Assembly (NCBI GenBank): GCA_030447685.1
Contig: JAUJOK010000039.1
Coordinates: 1 to 52,172, forward strand
Origin: Armatimonadaceae bacterium
Lineage (GTDB): Bacteria > Armatimonadota > Armatimonadia > Armatimonadales > Armatimonadaceae
Direction: 5' to 3'
DNA length: 52,172 bases
Positions within the stretch are counted from its first letter, which is position 1. Each line of letters begins with the position of its first letter. The translations under genes and the position numbers were made by a program. Below, in pieces: positions 1 through 7,133 of the stretch. The notes under the pieces were generated by a model that saw only the letters and a list, made by a program, of their open reading frames with translations, was not told where the DNA came from and ran no database searches.

Positions 1-44
1 AGCGTGTTTGCGGCGGCGTCCACATCCCCTGCCGGACTATTGCG

Positions 45-1127
45 CTATGGTGAACCCGGCCGGGCCTGCAGGTGGGCGTCCTCCAGTTCCAGGCCGAGGC
101 CGGGACTGTCGGGGATGGTGATCTCGCCTTGTTCGAACACCAGGGGTTCGACACACAGGTCATCCAGTTCCCGGCGCTGCCCGGTGAACTCCTGAGGCCG
201 GTTGCAGTTTACCAGTGCGGCGCAGAGATGCAGATTAGCCGCCGTGCCGATAGTCGGCTGTGTCTGGTGGGGGACGAACAGCTTGTTGTAGGTCTCGCCC
301 AGCACCGCAATGCGCTTCATCTCGGTAATGCCGCCGCACTTCACTATGTCCGGCTGAATAATGTCCACGCGCGCCTGCTCGATCAGGTCGCGGAACTGCC
401 AGCGCGTATACTCGTGCTCGCCTGCCGCCACGGGAACGTCCAGCGCGTCGGCGACCTGAGCCAGCCCCGCATAATCGTACTGCGGCACCGGCTCTTCGTA
501 GTGCCACAGGCCCAGCGCCTCCATTTTGCGCCCCTGCTGAATCGCGGTCGGCACGCTGTAGCCGTTGTTCACATCAAAGGAGAGGGGCATGTCGGGGCCG
601 CACACATCGCGGCACAGGCGGAACATTTCGAAGTCTTTGGCCGGATCGGTGTCCAGCCGGTCGGCGCGCCAGTCCATGCGGATTTTGATGGCGCGAAAGC
701 CCTTGCCAAGTGCATCCTCCACCTTTTTCACCATCTCCGGCGGCGTCATGCTTCTGCCGCCGCCGATGCTGCAATACATCGTGATCCTGTCCCGATAGCG
801 CCCACCCAGCAGCGTGCTGACCGGCAGGCCCGTCACCTTGCCCAATATATCCCAGAGTGCGATGTCAATTCCCGCTATCGCCTCGGGCTGCGCGCCCTGG
901 ACACCCAGCTTATAGGTGCGGAAGAACATTTCGTGCCACAGCCGGTCGATATCGCGCGGGTCCTCGCCGATAATCAGCGGCCTCAGCGCCTGCTCGATAA
1001 ACGCTTTAAGCACGCGCACGTTCATTGGCGAACACTCCCCGATGCCGATCACGCCGTCGCTGGTGTAGACCCGCACAAAAAGGGAATTCGTCTTCAAGAC
1101 AGTTGCTTTAACGTCGGTAATTTTCAT
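45..1127 (-). CDS. enolase-superfamily sugar-acid dehydratase-like protein
   Basis: Mandelate racemase/muconate lactonizing family member (360 aa, usual length), expected to abstract the proton alpha to a carboxylate and dehydrate or epimerise a sugar acid in the cytoplasm. The N-terminal capping domain covers about residues 1-115 and the barrel follows. Visible active-site pattern: K148-x-R150 at the end of the second strand (Arg replaces the second Lys of the usual KxK), metal ligands D185, E211/E212 and E237, and a D260/H287 pair typical of the mandelate racemase subgroup. The substrate cannot be read from this. The start is ATG at 1127 with only a weak purine stretch upstream. The gene stands alone; what follows its stop lies outside the window. 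Family assignment is secure, substrate unknown. Confidence 0.88.
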   Translation of the reverse strand: MKITDVKATVLKTNSLFVRVYTSDGVIGIGECSPMNVRVLKAFIEQALRPLIIGEDPRDIDRLWHEMFFRTYKLGVQGAQPEAIAGIDIALWDILGKVTGLPVSTLLGGRYRDRITMYCSIGGGRSMTPPEMVKKVEDALGKGFRAIKIRMDWRADRLDTDPAKDFEMFRLCRDVCGPDMPLSFDVNNGYSVPTAIQQGRKMEALGLWHYEEPVPQYDYAGLAQVADALDVPVAAGEHEYTRWQFRDLIEQARVDIIQPDIVKCGGITEMKRIAVLGETYNKLFVPHQTQPTIGTAANLHLCAALVNCNRPQEFTGQRRELDDLCVEPLVFEQGEITIPDSPGLGLELEDAHLQARPGSP

Positions 1128-1171
1128 AGCTGACCCTACGGTTCAACACGCGCGTTCGCGTCTCCTGCCTT

Positions 1172-1198
1172 TGCCCCCTCCGCCCCCAATAATGGGGG
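1172..1198 (-). repeat. G/C-clamp palindromic repeat, copy 1
   Basis: A 27-bp unit whose core is CCCCCAATAATGGGGG, preceded by a second C-run. It is the exact reverse complement of the unit at 1307-1333, and related units lie near 17327 and 20961. It sits in the 260-bp gap upstream of the enolase-superfamily gene, which otherwise holds no recognisable gene. Confidence 0.8.
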
Positions 1199-1306
1199 TA
1201 CCGGATAGGCGTCATTACGCTTTGCGTTCGCCGGTTTCTTTAGCGTGATGCGTGCTCAGTAAGCGGGGCAGCGGAAAGAGAGAGCGTTTCGCCGTGCCTT
1301 TGGGTT

Positions 1307-1333
1307 CCCCCATTATTGGGGGCGGAGGGGGCA
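1307..1333 (+). repeat. G/C-clamp palindromic repeat, copy 2
   Basis: Perfect 27-bp inverted copy of the unit at 1172-1198, separated from it by 108 bp of unremarkable sequence. The core CCCCCATTATTGGGGG is followed by CGGAGGGGGCA. It lies just upstream of the remnant gene at 1389. Confidence 0.8.
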
Positions 1334-1388
1334 TCCTCGGAGGAAATCACCGTGCGCCGTGACAATGGGATCATCAGGAGGCGGCACG

Positions 1389-1594
1389 ATGAGACACGCA
1401 GGAACGGGCGCGGCGGCGCTTCTTCTACGCGTGTTTTTCGCCGGAAGCGGGACAGCAGTGGCGGCGCAGGCTTCGACCCCGGTCAGATCAAAGAGATCAG
1501 CATCACCGATGTTACCGCACTGACGGGAGGCGGCGAGGAAAGCAGCGAAAACACCCTCTGGGTAGACGACGTTCAGTTCGCGCTGAACAACTGA
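1389..1594 (+). pseudogene. gutted secreted protein: signal peptide plus C-terminal fragment
   Basis: A strong ribosome-binding site (AGGAGG, 7 nt spacing) precedes ATG 1389. The first 28 codons encode a signal peptide-like segment (basic start, an Ala/Leu/Val/Phe core, then AVAAQA as a cleavage-like site). Around 1470 the meaningful frame switches, and the next 40 codons end in TLWVDDVQFALNN, which resembles the closing strand of a carbohydrate-binding or jelly-roll domain of secreted enzymes. Neither frame alone makes a sensible protein: the original frame stops soon after the junction. The best reading is a secreted carbohydrate-active protein that lost its centre. A similar structure occurs at 47365. 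Confidence 0.6.
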
Positions 1595-1624
1595 CGTGGT
1601 ACGAGTTTGCTCCTCGCCGCTGAC

Positions 1625-2242
1625 CTACAGTACCCGCTGGAGGATGGCGTAGCTTTTGTCTTCTAACTTGCGGATGTCGGGGATGTCGAAGCGGCTGCCG
1701 TCCACGTCGGTAATCAGGATGCGCGTGGGGGTAAGCTCCTGGACGGAATCGCGCAGGTTGCGGACGACAAAGGTGAACGGTCCCTTGTCGGTGTCCACCT
1801 CCCAGGTGCTGCTGCCGAACTCCTCCCTGACGTTGCGGACGCGCGTGACGCGGGGCAGGAAGTAGCGCCGGTGCAGCGCGTCGTCGATAAGCGCGCGCGT
1901 TTCGGGTTCGAGGCCGTCCAGCGTCACCAGCATGCCGATGTCCTTGTCCGCCCCATCACGCAGACCGATATACTGGTTCGGGTTGGAAAGCGGAAAGGCG
2001 CGGGCGACGGCGACCCGCAGATACGACCGCTCCGAGCCGATCTGCGGGTCGGAAAGCGTCAGGCGCAGGGCACTGCCGCCGGTGCGGAACAGGCGGACGT
2101 GCGCCGGGTCAAGCAGAATCAGGTCGAAGCGGGCATCGGAGGCGGCGGATTCAGTCGCCGTGGAAGTTTCCACTGCTTTTTCTGGTGTTGTTTCCGTGAC
2201 CCGGCTGCTTCCCGCGCCGTTCGTTTGAAAATTGTTTTGCAT
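1625..2242 (-). CDS. DUF1854 family protein
   Basis: A 205-aa soluble protein. Residues 1-35 are a low-complexity Thr/Ser/Glu-rich leader. The rest matches my memory of DUF1854, a domain found next to, or fused to, ABC exporters: a segment beginning FDLILLDP, a central GMLVTLDGL stretch, and a C-terminal LITDVDGSRFDIPD motif. It lies directly downstream of the ABC exporter gene, separated by 54 bp containing a strong hairpin. A role as accessory or regulatory subunit of that exporter is inferred from linkage. Close relatives in other genomes are annotated as cyanophycin-associated, but no cyanophycin gene is visible here. ATG 2242 has GGAG about 10 nt upstream. Confidence 0.75.
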   Translation of the reverse strand: MQNNFQTNGAGSSRVTETTPEKAVETSTATESAASDARFDLILLDPAHVRLFRTGGSALRLTLSDPQIGSERSYLRVAVARAFPLSNPNQYIGLRDGADKDIGMLVTLDGLEPETRALIDDALHRRYFLPRVTRVRNVREEFGSSTWEVDTDKGPFTFVVRNLRDSVQELTPTRILITDVDGSRFDIPDIRKLEDKSYAILQRVL

Positions 2243-2267
2243 TTTCCTGATCGCTCCAACCGATAGC

Positions 2268-2292
2268 GCCGAGGGACGTTCTGTCCCTCGGC
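2268..2292 (-). other. intercistronic hairpin
   Basis: Perfect 10-bp inverted repeat (GCCGAGGGAC / GTCCCTCGGC, 5-nt loop) between the ABC exporter gene and the DUF1854 gene. No T-run follows in the direction of transcription, so it is more likely an mRNA-stabilising or attenuating element than a full terminator. Confidence 0.6.
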
Positions 2293-2296
2293 CTCT

Positions 2297-4534
2297 TTAA
2301 TACACGCGCATCTTGTTGATTTCGGTCTGCATCTCGACCAGGCGGCGGAAGACGCCCTGCGGATTCGCCATCAGCTCGTCGTGCGTACCCAGTTCGGCCA
2401 GTTTGCCCTTTTCAATCACCAATAGGCGGTCGGCGTTACGCAGCGTGGACAGGCGGTGCGCGATGGCAAAGGTCGTGCGGCCCGCGATAAGCCGCCCGAT
2501 AGCCTCCTGAATCGCCTTTTCCGTTTCCGTGTCCACGCTTGCGGTCGCCTCGTCCAGAATCAAGATGCGCGGGTCGTGCAGAATCGCGCGGGCGATGGAC
2601 AGGCGCTGCCGCTCGCCGCCGGACAGCCGCACGCCGCGCTCGCCCACCTCGGTATCGTAGCCGTCCGGGAAGCGCATGATAAAGTCGTGGGCGTTGGCGG
2701 CCTTGGCGGCGCGCATGATCTCTTCCGGAGCGGCCTCCGGCTTGGCGTAGGCAATGTTCTGCGCGATGGTGCCGGGGAACAGGAACGGCTCCTGAAGCAC
2801 GACGCCCATCTGACGTCGCAGGTCGTTTACCTTTATCTTCCGCATGTCCACGCCGTCCACCAGGATCGCGCCCTCAACCGGGTCATAAAACCGCGAAATC
2901 AGGTTGATGATCGTGGTCTTGCCCGCGCCGGAGTGCCCGACCAGACCGATCATCTCGCCCGGCTGAATATGCAGGTCTAAATTTTCTAAGATACGGCGCG
3001 ATTTGTCGTAGCCGAAGGAGACGTTCTCGAACTTGATCTCGCCGTTGATATGGGGCATCGCAACCGACTCGTCCGCGTCTTTTACGTCCGGCTCGGTGTC
3101 GAGAACCTCGAAGACACGCTCCGCCGACGTAAGCGCCCGCGACAGCCAATCCGCGATACGGGTCATGCCCTGAAGCGGGCCGTACAACTGCCCCAGGAAG
3201 AACAGGAACATTTGCAGCGTTCCCAGCGTGATGATCCCGCTGACCACCTGCCGCCCGCCGACATACCAGACGATGAACGAACCCGCCGTCATCAGAAAGT
3301 TGAGGACCGGGAACAGGGTAGCCCACCACTGCTCGACGCTCAGGCCCACTTTGTACAGATCGGTGGCGCGGCGGTTGAAGCGGTCGATCTCGCGATCTTC
3401 CTGCGCGAACGCCTTGACCACACGCACACCGTTCAGCGCGGAACTCAGGCCCGCCGCCAGCGCCGAGCGCAGATGCCACATGCGATGCATGCGCCGCCGC
3501 AAAAAGCGCCAGACGCGCCGGGTGATAAAAATAACGAGGGGAACGGGCAGCAACACCAGCAGTGTCAGGCGGGCGTTATGCAGCATCAGAATGGTGGCGA
3601 TGCCGATAATGGTGAGGCCGTTGACCACCAGTATCTGTAAGCCGTCCACCAGAAAGTTGTTCAGCTCGTTGACATCCTGGGTGACGCGGGTCATCAGCGC
3701 GCCGGTCTGCCGCTTGTCGTAATAGCTCAGGCCGAGCCATTGCAGCCGCTCGTAAAGCTGGGTGCGAATGCGGTAGGTGATCTTGGCCGAGAGCCATGCG
3801 GAAAGCCGCCCGCGCGCAATGGTGATACCGACATTCAAAAGCTGGGTGCCGATGAACGCCGCTACCAGCAGTCCCAGAAGCGATAGGCGCGGCCCGACGG
3901 CAGAGGCGGTTTCCGGGGCGAGCACCCGGTCGGTAAGTTGCTGGACGATCTTGCCGGGCGCAAGCGTCGCAGCGGTTCCGGCGAACATGAGCAGGACGAG
4001 CAGGACGGCCCGCCATTTGTAGGGCGCGGCGTAGGAAAAAAGGCGGGTGAAGACGGCGCGCTTATCGAGACAGGCGCGGCACACCTGCGTTCCGTCGGGC
4101 AGGCGGCGGCCACAGGTGCGGCAGTTGCGGTCGTTCTCCTCGATCTCCAGCGGGGGCGGCTCCTCGCTTTTCGCCAGCGCCTCGATGGTGCGCGCGACGC
4201 CGCTCATGCGCCCGGCCAGCGGCCCGGTAAAGCGCACGAGTTCGACGATGTCGGTGCCCTTGCCGACCAGAAGCGCGCCGCCGCCGACCAGATTCTCGGT
4301 GCGCGCGCTTTGTATATCTTCGAGAGGCACGGCAAGGTCAACGTGCGCGCTGACACCGTTGGGCGTCAGCACCCGCACCCGATCCCGATCCACAACCACC
4401 CATCTCTCACCCAGATTACCATCGGTGCCGATGTCGGCTTTGACGGCAACTTCCAAAGGCGTATCGCCGGAGCCATTGCGCTCCTCGCGCAGGGTGGCAT
4501 CGACGGAGGGTGGCATTTCTTCGAGTAATGGCAT
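2297..4534 (-). CDS. ABC exporter (fused membrane and ATPase domains) with zinc-ribbon N-terminus
   Basis: About 745 aa. Residues 1-130 form a predicted soluble domain, possibly PH-like. A CxxC...CxxC zinc ribbon follows near residues 137-155, then a six-helix ABC exporter membrane domain (about 165-470) and an ATPase domain with Walker A GHSGAGKT, signature LSGGE, Walker B ILILDEA and the H-loop AIAHRLST. It should act as a homodimer in the inner membrane; the substrate is unknown. ABC exporters usually start near the membrane domain, so the soluble and zinc-ribbon extension is unusual. I prefer ATG 4534 (AAGGA, 10 nt spacing). The longer frame starting at GTG 4612 would initiate inside a terminator-like hairpin. 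It pairs with the downstream DUF1854 gene. Confidence 0.85.
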   Translation of the reverse strand: MPLLEEMPPSVDATLREERNGSGDTPLEVAVKADIGTDGNLGERWVVVDRDRVRVLTPNGVSAHVDLAVPLEDIQSARTENLVGGGALLVGKGTDIVELVRFTGPLAGRMSGVARTIEALAKSEEPPPLEIEENDRNCRTCGRRLPDGTQVCRACLDKRAVFTRLFSYAAPYKWRAVLLVLLMFAGTAATLAPGKIVQQLTDRVLAPETASAVGPRLSLLGLLVAAFIGTQLLNVGITIARGRLSAWLSAKITYRIRTQLYERLQWLGLSYYDKRQTGALMTRVTQDVNELNNFLVDGLQILVVNGLTIIGIATILMLHNARLTLLVLLPVPLVIFITRRVWRFLRRRMHRMWHLRSALAAGLSSALNGVRVVKAFAQEDREIDRFNRRATDLYKVGLSVEQWWATLFPVLNFLMTAGSFIVWYVGGRQVVSGIITLGTLQMFLFFLGQLYGPLQGMTRIADWLSRALTSAERVFEVLDTEPDVKDADESVAMPHINGEIKFENVSFGYDKSRRILENLDLHIQPGEMIGLVGHSGAGKTTIINLISRFYDPVEGAILVDGVDMRKIKVNDLRRQMGVVLQEPFLFPGTIAQNIAYAKPEAAPEEIMRAAKAANAHDFIMRFPDGYDTEVGERGVRLSGGERQRLSIARAILHDPRILILDEATASVDTETEKAIQEAIGRLIAGRTTFAIAHRLSTLRNADRLLVIEKGKLAELGTHDELMANPQGVFRRLVEMQTEINKMRVY

Positions 4535-4596
4535 GCGTGGCGTGTCCTTCGAGGGAGCGGCGGTTCCATTCGGTGTCCGAAGCGCCGCCTTTATTA

Positions 4597-4655
4597 AGGC
4601 CGCCGGGAACACATTCCCGGCGGCCTCTCGTTTCTATTACGCCCGATACGCGGGC
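4597..4655 (-). terminator. tandem hairpins after the sigma/anti-sigma operon
   Basis: Two inverted repeats follow the anti-sigma stop codon. The first is GCCCG-ATACG-CGGGC (4641-4655), with a T-run readable on the plus strand. The second is a 13-bp perfect stem with a 4-nt loop (4597-4626). Together they probably end the aspC-rnc-mtnP-sigma-anti-sigma transcript and insulate the ABC exporter gene, although the minus-strand T-tract is poor. Confidence 0.55.
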
Positions 4656-4659
4656 TTTT

Positions 4660-5007
4660 TTATTCGTCGGATTTAGCGGTTGCGGAGCCGGGCTGGGTTA
4701 TCATGCCGAGTATTTTTTCCCGCAGTGAACCGGGCGCGCGGACCGCCTCCACTCGCTGACGAATCGTAGTCAGCAAAGTCTCTTCGAAATGGAACCGGGC
4801 GAAGCAGCCCCGGCACAGCTTCAAATGCCGCTGTACGTCTTCCTGCTCCTCCGGCTTCAGTTCATGATCCAAAAACTCCGTCAGCCGCTTGACGGCTTCC
4901 TGGCACTCGATATACTCCACGCCCTTCTCTCCATGAAACGCTTGTTCGAATGCGGCTGCCGCTTCCTTTTTGGCTGAATGGTAGTCCATCTTTGTTTTCG
5001 CCTTCAT
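4660..5007 (-). CDS. zinc-binding anti-sigma factor (RsrA/ZAS-like)
   Basis: A 115-aa soluble protein with the zinc anti-sigma motif HLKLCRGC (HxxxCxxC) plus an upstream Cys (YIECQEA), as in RsrA-type redox-sensing anti-sigma factors. These bind the cognate ECF sigma and release it on thiol oxidation. There is no membrane segment, which fits a cytoplasmic redox sensor. ATG 5007 begins 5 bp after the sigma stop codon; ATG 4989 is an alternative start. It is the last gene of the operon. The redox role is inferred from the motif and the partner type; the regulon is unknown. Confidence 0.82.
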   Translation of the reverse strand: MKAKTKMDYHSAKKEAAAAFEQAFHGEKGVEYIECQEAVKRLTEFLDHELKPEEQEDVQRHLKLCRGCFARFHFEETLLTTIRQRVEAVRAPGSLREKILGMITQPGSATAKSDE

Positions 5008-5012
5008 GAAGC

Positions 5013-5603
5013 TCAACGCTGGTTCTCCTGCGTATAGGCCCACAGCGCCTTCTGCACCAGCCGCCGCCCCCGCGACAGCCGAGACCGGACGGTTCCTATC
5101 GGAATACCCAGTATATCACCTATTTCCTGGTACGAAAAATCGTTCAGGTCAGCCAGGACCACCGTATCCCGATATTCGTCGGGCAGTTTCTCAATAGCAT
5201 CACGGATCGCTTCCATCTGTACCTTCTGGACAACTTCGTCCTCAGGCGATCCCCCGGCTCCGGCGGACTGGGCGTACGCCAGCCGGTTGTACAGGAAGAA
5301 ATCTTCCATCTCATCGTAGGAAACCCGTTCCGGCTCGCGGTTTTTGCGCCGGTAAGAGTTGATATAAAGATTGGTCAGTATCTTGAACAGCCAGGCGCGG
5401 GCATTGGTTCCCCCCTGAAACTGGCCGTAAAACTGGTAGGCGCGCAGAAAGGTATCCTGCACCAAATCTTCGGCGTCGCCGGGGTTCTTGGTCATTCCCA
5501 GCGCCGTGCGGTACAGCGCGTCCAGATGCGGCAGCATCAGCGTCTCGAAAGACTCGCGCCCACCTGGCGGTGACTCTGTTGTGCTTTCGGACATATGAGT
5601 CAT
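5013..5603 (-). CDS. ECF RNA polymerase sigma factor (SigR/SigH-like)
   Basis: A 196-aa group IV sigma factor. Region 2 (about residues 20-95) carries DAEDLVQDTFLRAY and the -10-recognition stretch ending near AWLFKILTN. Region 4 (about 130-185) carries LPDEYRDTVVLADL and the helix-turn-helix YQEIGDILGIPIGTVRSRL. The combination with a cytoplasmic HxxxCxxC anti-sigma immediately downstream is typical of the thiol-stress SigR/SigH group. Of the clustered ATGs I chose 5603, which follows AGGAG closely; 5594 is possible. The gap to mtnP upstream is 16 bp, so it is probably cotranscribed with mtnP, rnc and aspC. Confidence 0.88.
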   Translation of the reverse strand: MTHMSESTTESPPGGRESFETLMLPHLDALYRTALGMTKNPGDAEDLVQDTFLRAYQFYGQFQGGTNARAWLFKILTNLYINSYRRKNREPERVSYDEMEDFFLYNRLAYAQSAGAGGSPEDEVVQKVQMEAIRDAIEKLPDEYRDTVVLADLNDFSYQEIGDILGIPIGTVRSRLSRGRRLVQKALWAYTQENQR

Positions 5604-5619
5604 GTGTCTCCTGTCGGTC

Positions 5620-6426
5620 TCAGCCAAAACGCGACGCCGCCAGGCAGTTGCGCGCCGGGCTTGCGCTGGTATCCGGCAGCGTCTCGATCATGGTCAAAAG
5701 AACGTCGCGCAGCCGTTCTATATTCGCCGTGAAGACTTCCAGCACCTCGTCATTGGTAACGGGCCTGGCGTCGTCGCCGATCAGCCCGGCGTCATAGTCG
5801 GTGATGACGGAGATATTGACATAGCTTATCTCCAGCTCGCGGGCCAGATAACACTCCGGGTACTGCGTCATGTTGATGACCTCCCAGCCCATGCCGGTGA
5901 ACCAGCGGCTTTCCGCCTTGGTGGAAAAGCGCGGCCCCTGAATAACGACCACCGTGCCGCGATCATGGACATCGACGCCCCGCTGGCGGCAGACACCCAC
6001 GGCATGCTCGCGCAGAATCGGGCAATAGGGGTCGGCGGCGGACACATGGGTCGTGACGGGGCCGTCGTAGAACGTGTCTTTGCGCCCCGTGGTGCGGTCC
6101 ACGAACTGGTCGCAGACAACGAAGTGACCCGGCTTGATATGCGCCTGAAGCGAGCCGCAGGCATTTGGCCCGATGATGTCGGTGATGCCCAGCGACTTCA
6201 TTGCCCAGACATTGGCGCGGTAGTTGATGACGTGCGGCGGCAGCGAGTGATCGCGCCCGTGGCGCGGCAGAAACGCAACGGTCTTGCCGCCGACCTCGCC
6301 GAGCGTCACCTTATCCGACGGCGGGCCATAGGGCGTTTCTACTTTGATCTCGCGCACGTTTTCGAGGAACGAATAAAAGCCGGAACCGCCGAAGATACCT
6401 ACCTGCGCCTGGGGAATATTTGCCAT
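5620..6426 (-). CDS. mtnP: S-methyl-5'-thioadenosine phosphorylase
   Basis: A 268-aa trimeric-type MTAP/PNP enzyme that cleaves methylthioadenosine to adenine and methylthioribose-1-phosphate in methionine salvage. Visible family motifs: GGSGFY near the N-terminus (phosphate loop), PRHGRDHSLPPH, GPRFSTKAESR, and NMTQYPE followed by LARE. The specificity loop reads TDYDAG, with the Asp pair that selects 6-aminopurines in human MTAP, so adenosine-type substrates are expected. ATG 6426 comes one base after the rnc stop codon, so translation is probably coupled. A second paralogue with a different specificity residue lies at 34026-34835. Confidence 0.92.
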   Translation of the reverse strand: MANIPQAQVGIFGGSGFYSFLENVREIKVETPYGPPSDKVTLGEVGGKTVAFLPRHGRDHSLPPHVINYRANVWAMKSLGITDIIGPNACGSLQAHIKPGHFVVCDQFVDRTTGRKDTFYDGPVTTHVSAADPYCPILREHAVGVCRQRGVDVHDRGTVVVIQGPRFSTKAESRWFTGMGWEVINMTQYPECYLARELEISYVNISVITDYDAGLIGDDARPVTNDEVLEVFTANIERLRDVLLTMIETLPDTSASPARNCLAASRFG

Positions 6427-6427
6427 G

Positions 6428-7132
6428 TTAACTTTCTGTGTCCTGGGGGCCAGAGGGATAGGCCCCCAGCGCCGCCTTGGCTGCCTCGGACTCGGCGGCG
6501 CGCTTCGTTGCGCCCCGTCCCTGCCCCAACGGCGTTCCGCCCACCAGCACCTCGGCGACGAAATGCTTGGCGTGATCGGGGCCGGACTCGGCGATGATAC
6601 GGTATGTCGGCAGGCCCCGGCCCGCGCCCTGTAGCTGCATCTGCAACTGCGTTTTCGGGTCCGGCGCGGGCGGTACGGCGGCCACCGAGGCCATCGGCCC
6701 GCTTAGCGTTTCCCGAATAAACTGCCGCGCCGCCTCCGCGCCCCGGTCCAGATACAGCGCGCCGACCAGCGCCTCATACGCATCGGCCAGCAGCGAATCG
6801 CGGCCCCGCCCGTGTGTCCGTTCCTCGGTCGCGCCCACCACCAGCAGCGCCTCCACGCCCAGCGCGCGCGCCGCCTCGGCCAGCGTTTCCCGCCGCACCA
6901 CCAGCGAGCGCGCACGGGACAGCACTCCTTCCGGTACACCGGGCAGCGCCTCAACCAGAAACTCGGCCACGATAAAGCCGAGAATCGCATCGCCCAGGAA
7001 CTCCAACCGCTCGTTGCTTTTTTCCACGGAAGAAACGGCGGAGCGATGAGTCAGCGCGCGGCGCAGGCGCGGCGAATCCGGTGCGACGCCTATACGGGCC
7101 GCGAACGGGGCCAGCAGCGCCTGTTTCTTCGT
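6428..7132 (-). CDS. rnc: ribonuclease III, apparent ACG start
   Basis: Double-strand-specific endoribonuclease for rRNA and mRNA processing. The catalytic signature NERLEFLGDAIL and the second acidic cluster (LLADAYEALVGALY) are intact, and a dsRNA-binding domain fills the last 70 residues (ending RAAESEAAKAAL). The conventional start, GTG 7027, would remove the first helices, including RALTHRS. The open frame continues upstream to ACG at 7132, where GGAGG sits 6 nt before it and the product (x-KKQALLAPFAARIGV) has the normal family length of 234 aa. This is either a rare ACG start, a mutated ATG, or a base-call error. The frame begins 1 nt after the aminotransferase stop. Confidence 0.88.
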   Translation of the reverse strand, partial: TKKQALLAPFAARIGVAPDSPRLRRALTHRSAVSSVEKSNERLEFLGDAILGFIVAEFLVEALPGVPEGVLSRARSLVVRRETLAEAARALGVEALLVVGATEERTHGRGRDSLLADAYEALVGALYLDRGAEAARQFIRETLSGPMASVAAVPPAPDPKTQLQMQLQGAGRGLPTYRIIAESGPDHAKHFVAEVLVGGTPLGQGRGATKRAAESEAAKAALGAYPSGPQDTES

Positions 7133-7133
7133 C

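Noticed and set aside
72..1133. Long plus-strand frame opposite the enolase-superfamily gene
   Set aside because: No domain-like pattern, while the minus strand encodes a complete enolase-superfamily enzyme.
1625..4534. Cyanophycin-storage gene cluster
   Set aside because: The ABC/DUF1854 pair resembles cyanophycin-linked genes, but there is no cyanophycin synthetase or cyanophycinase in the window.
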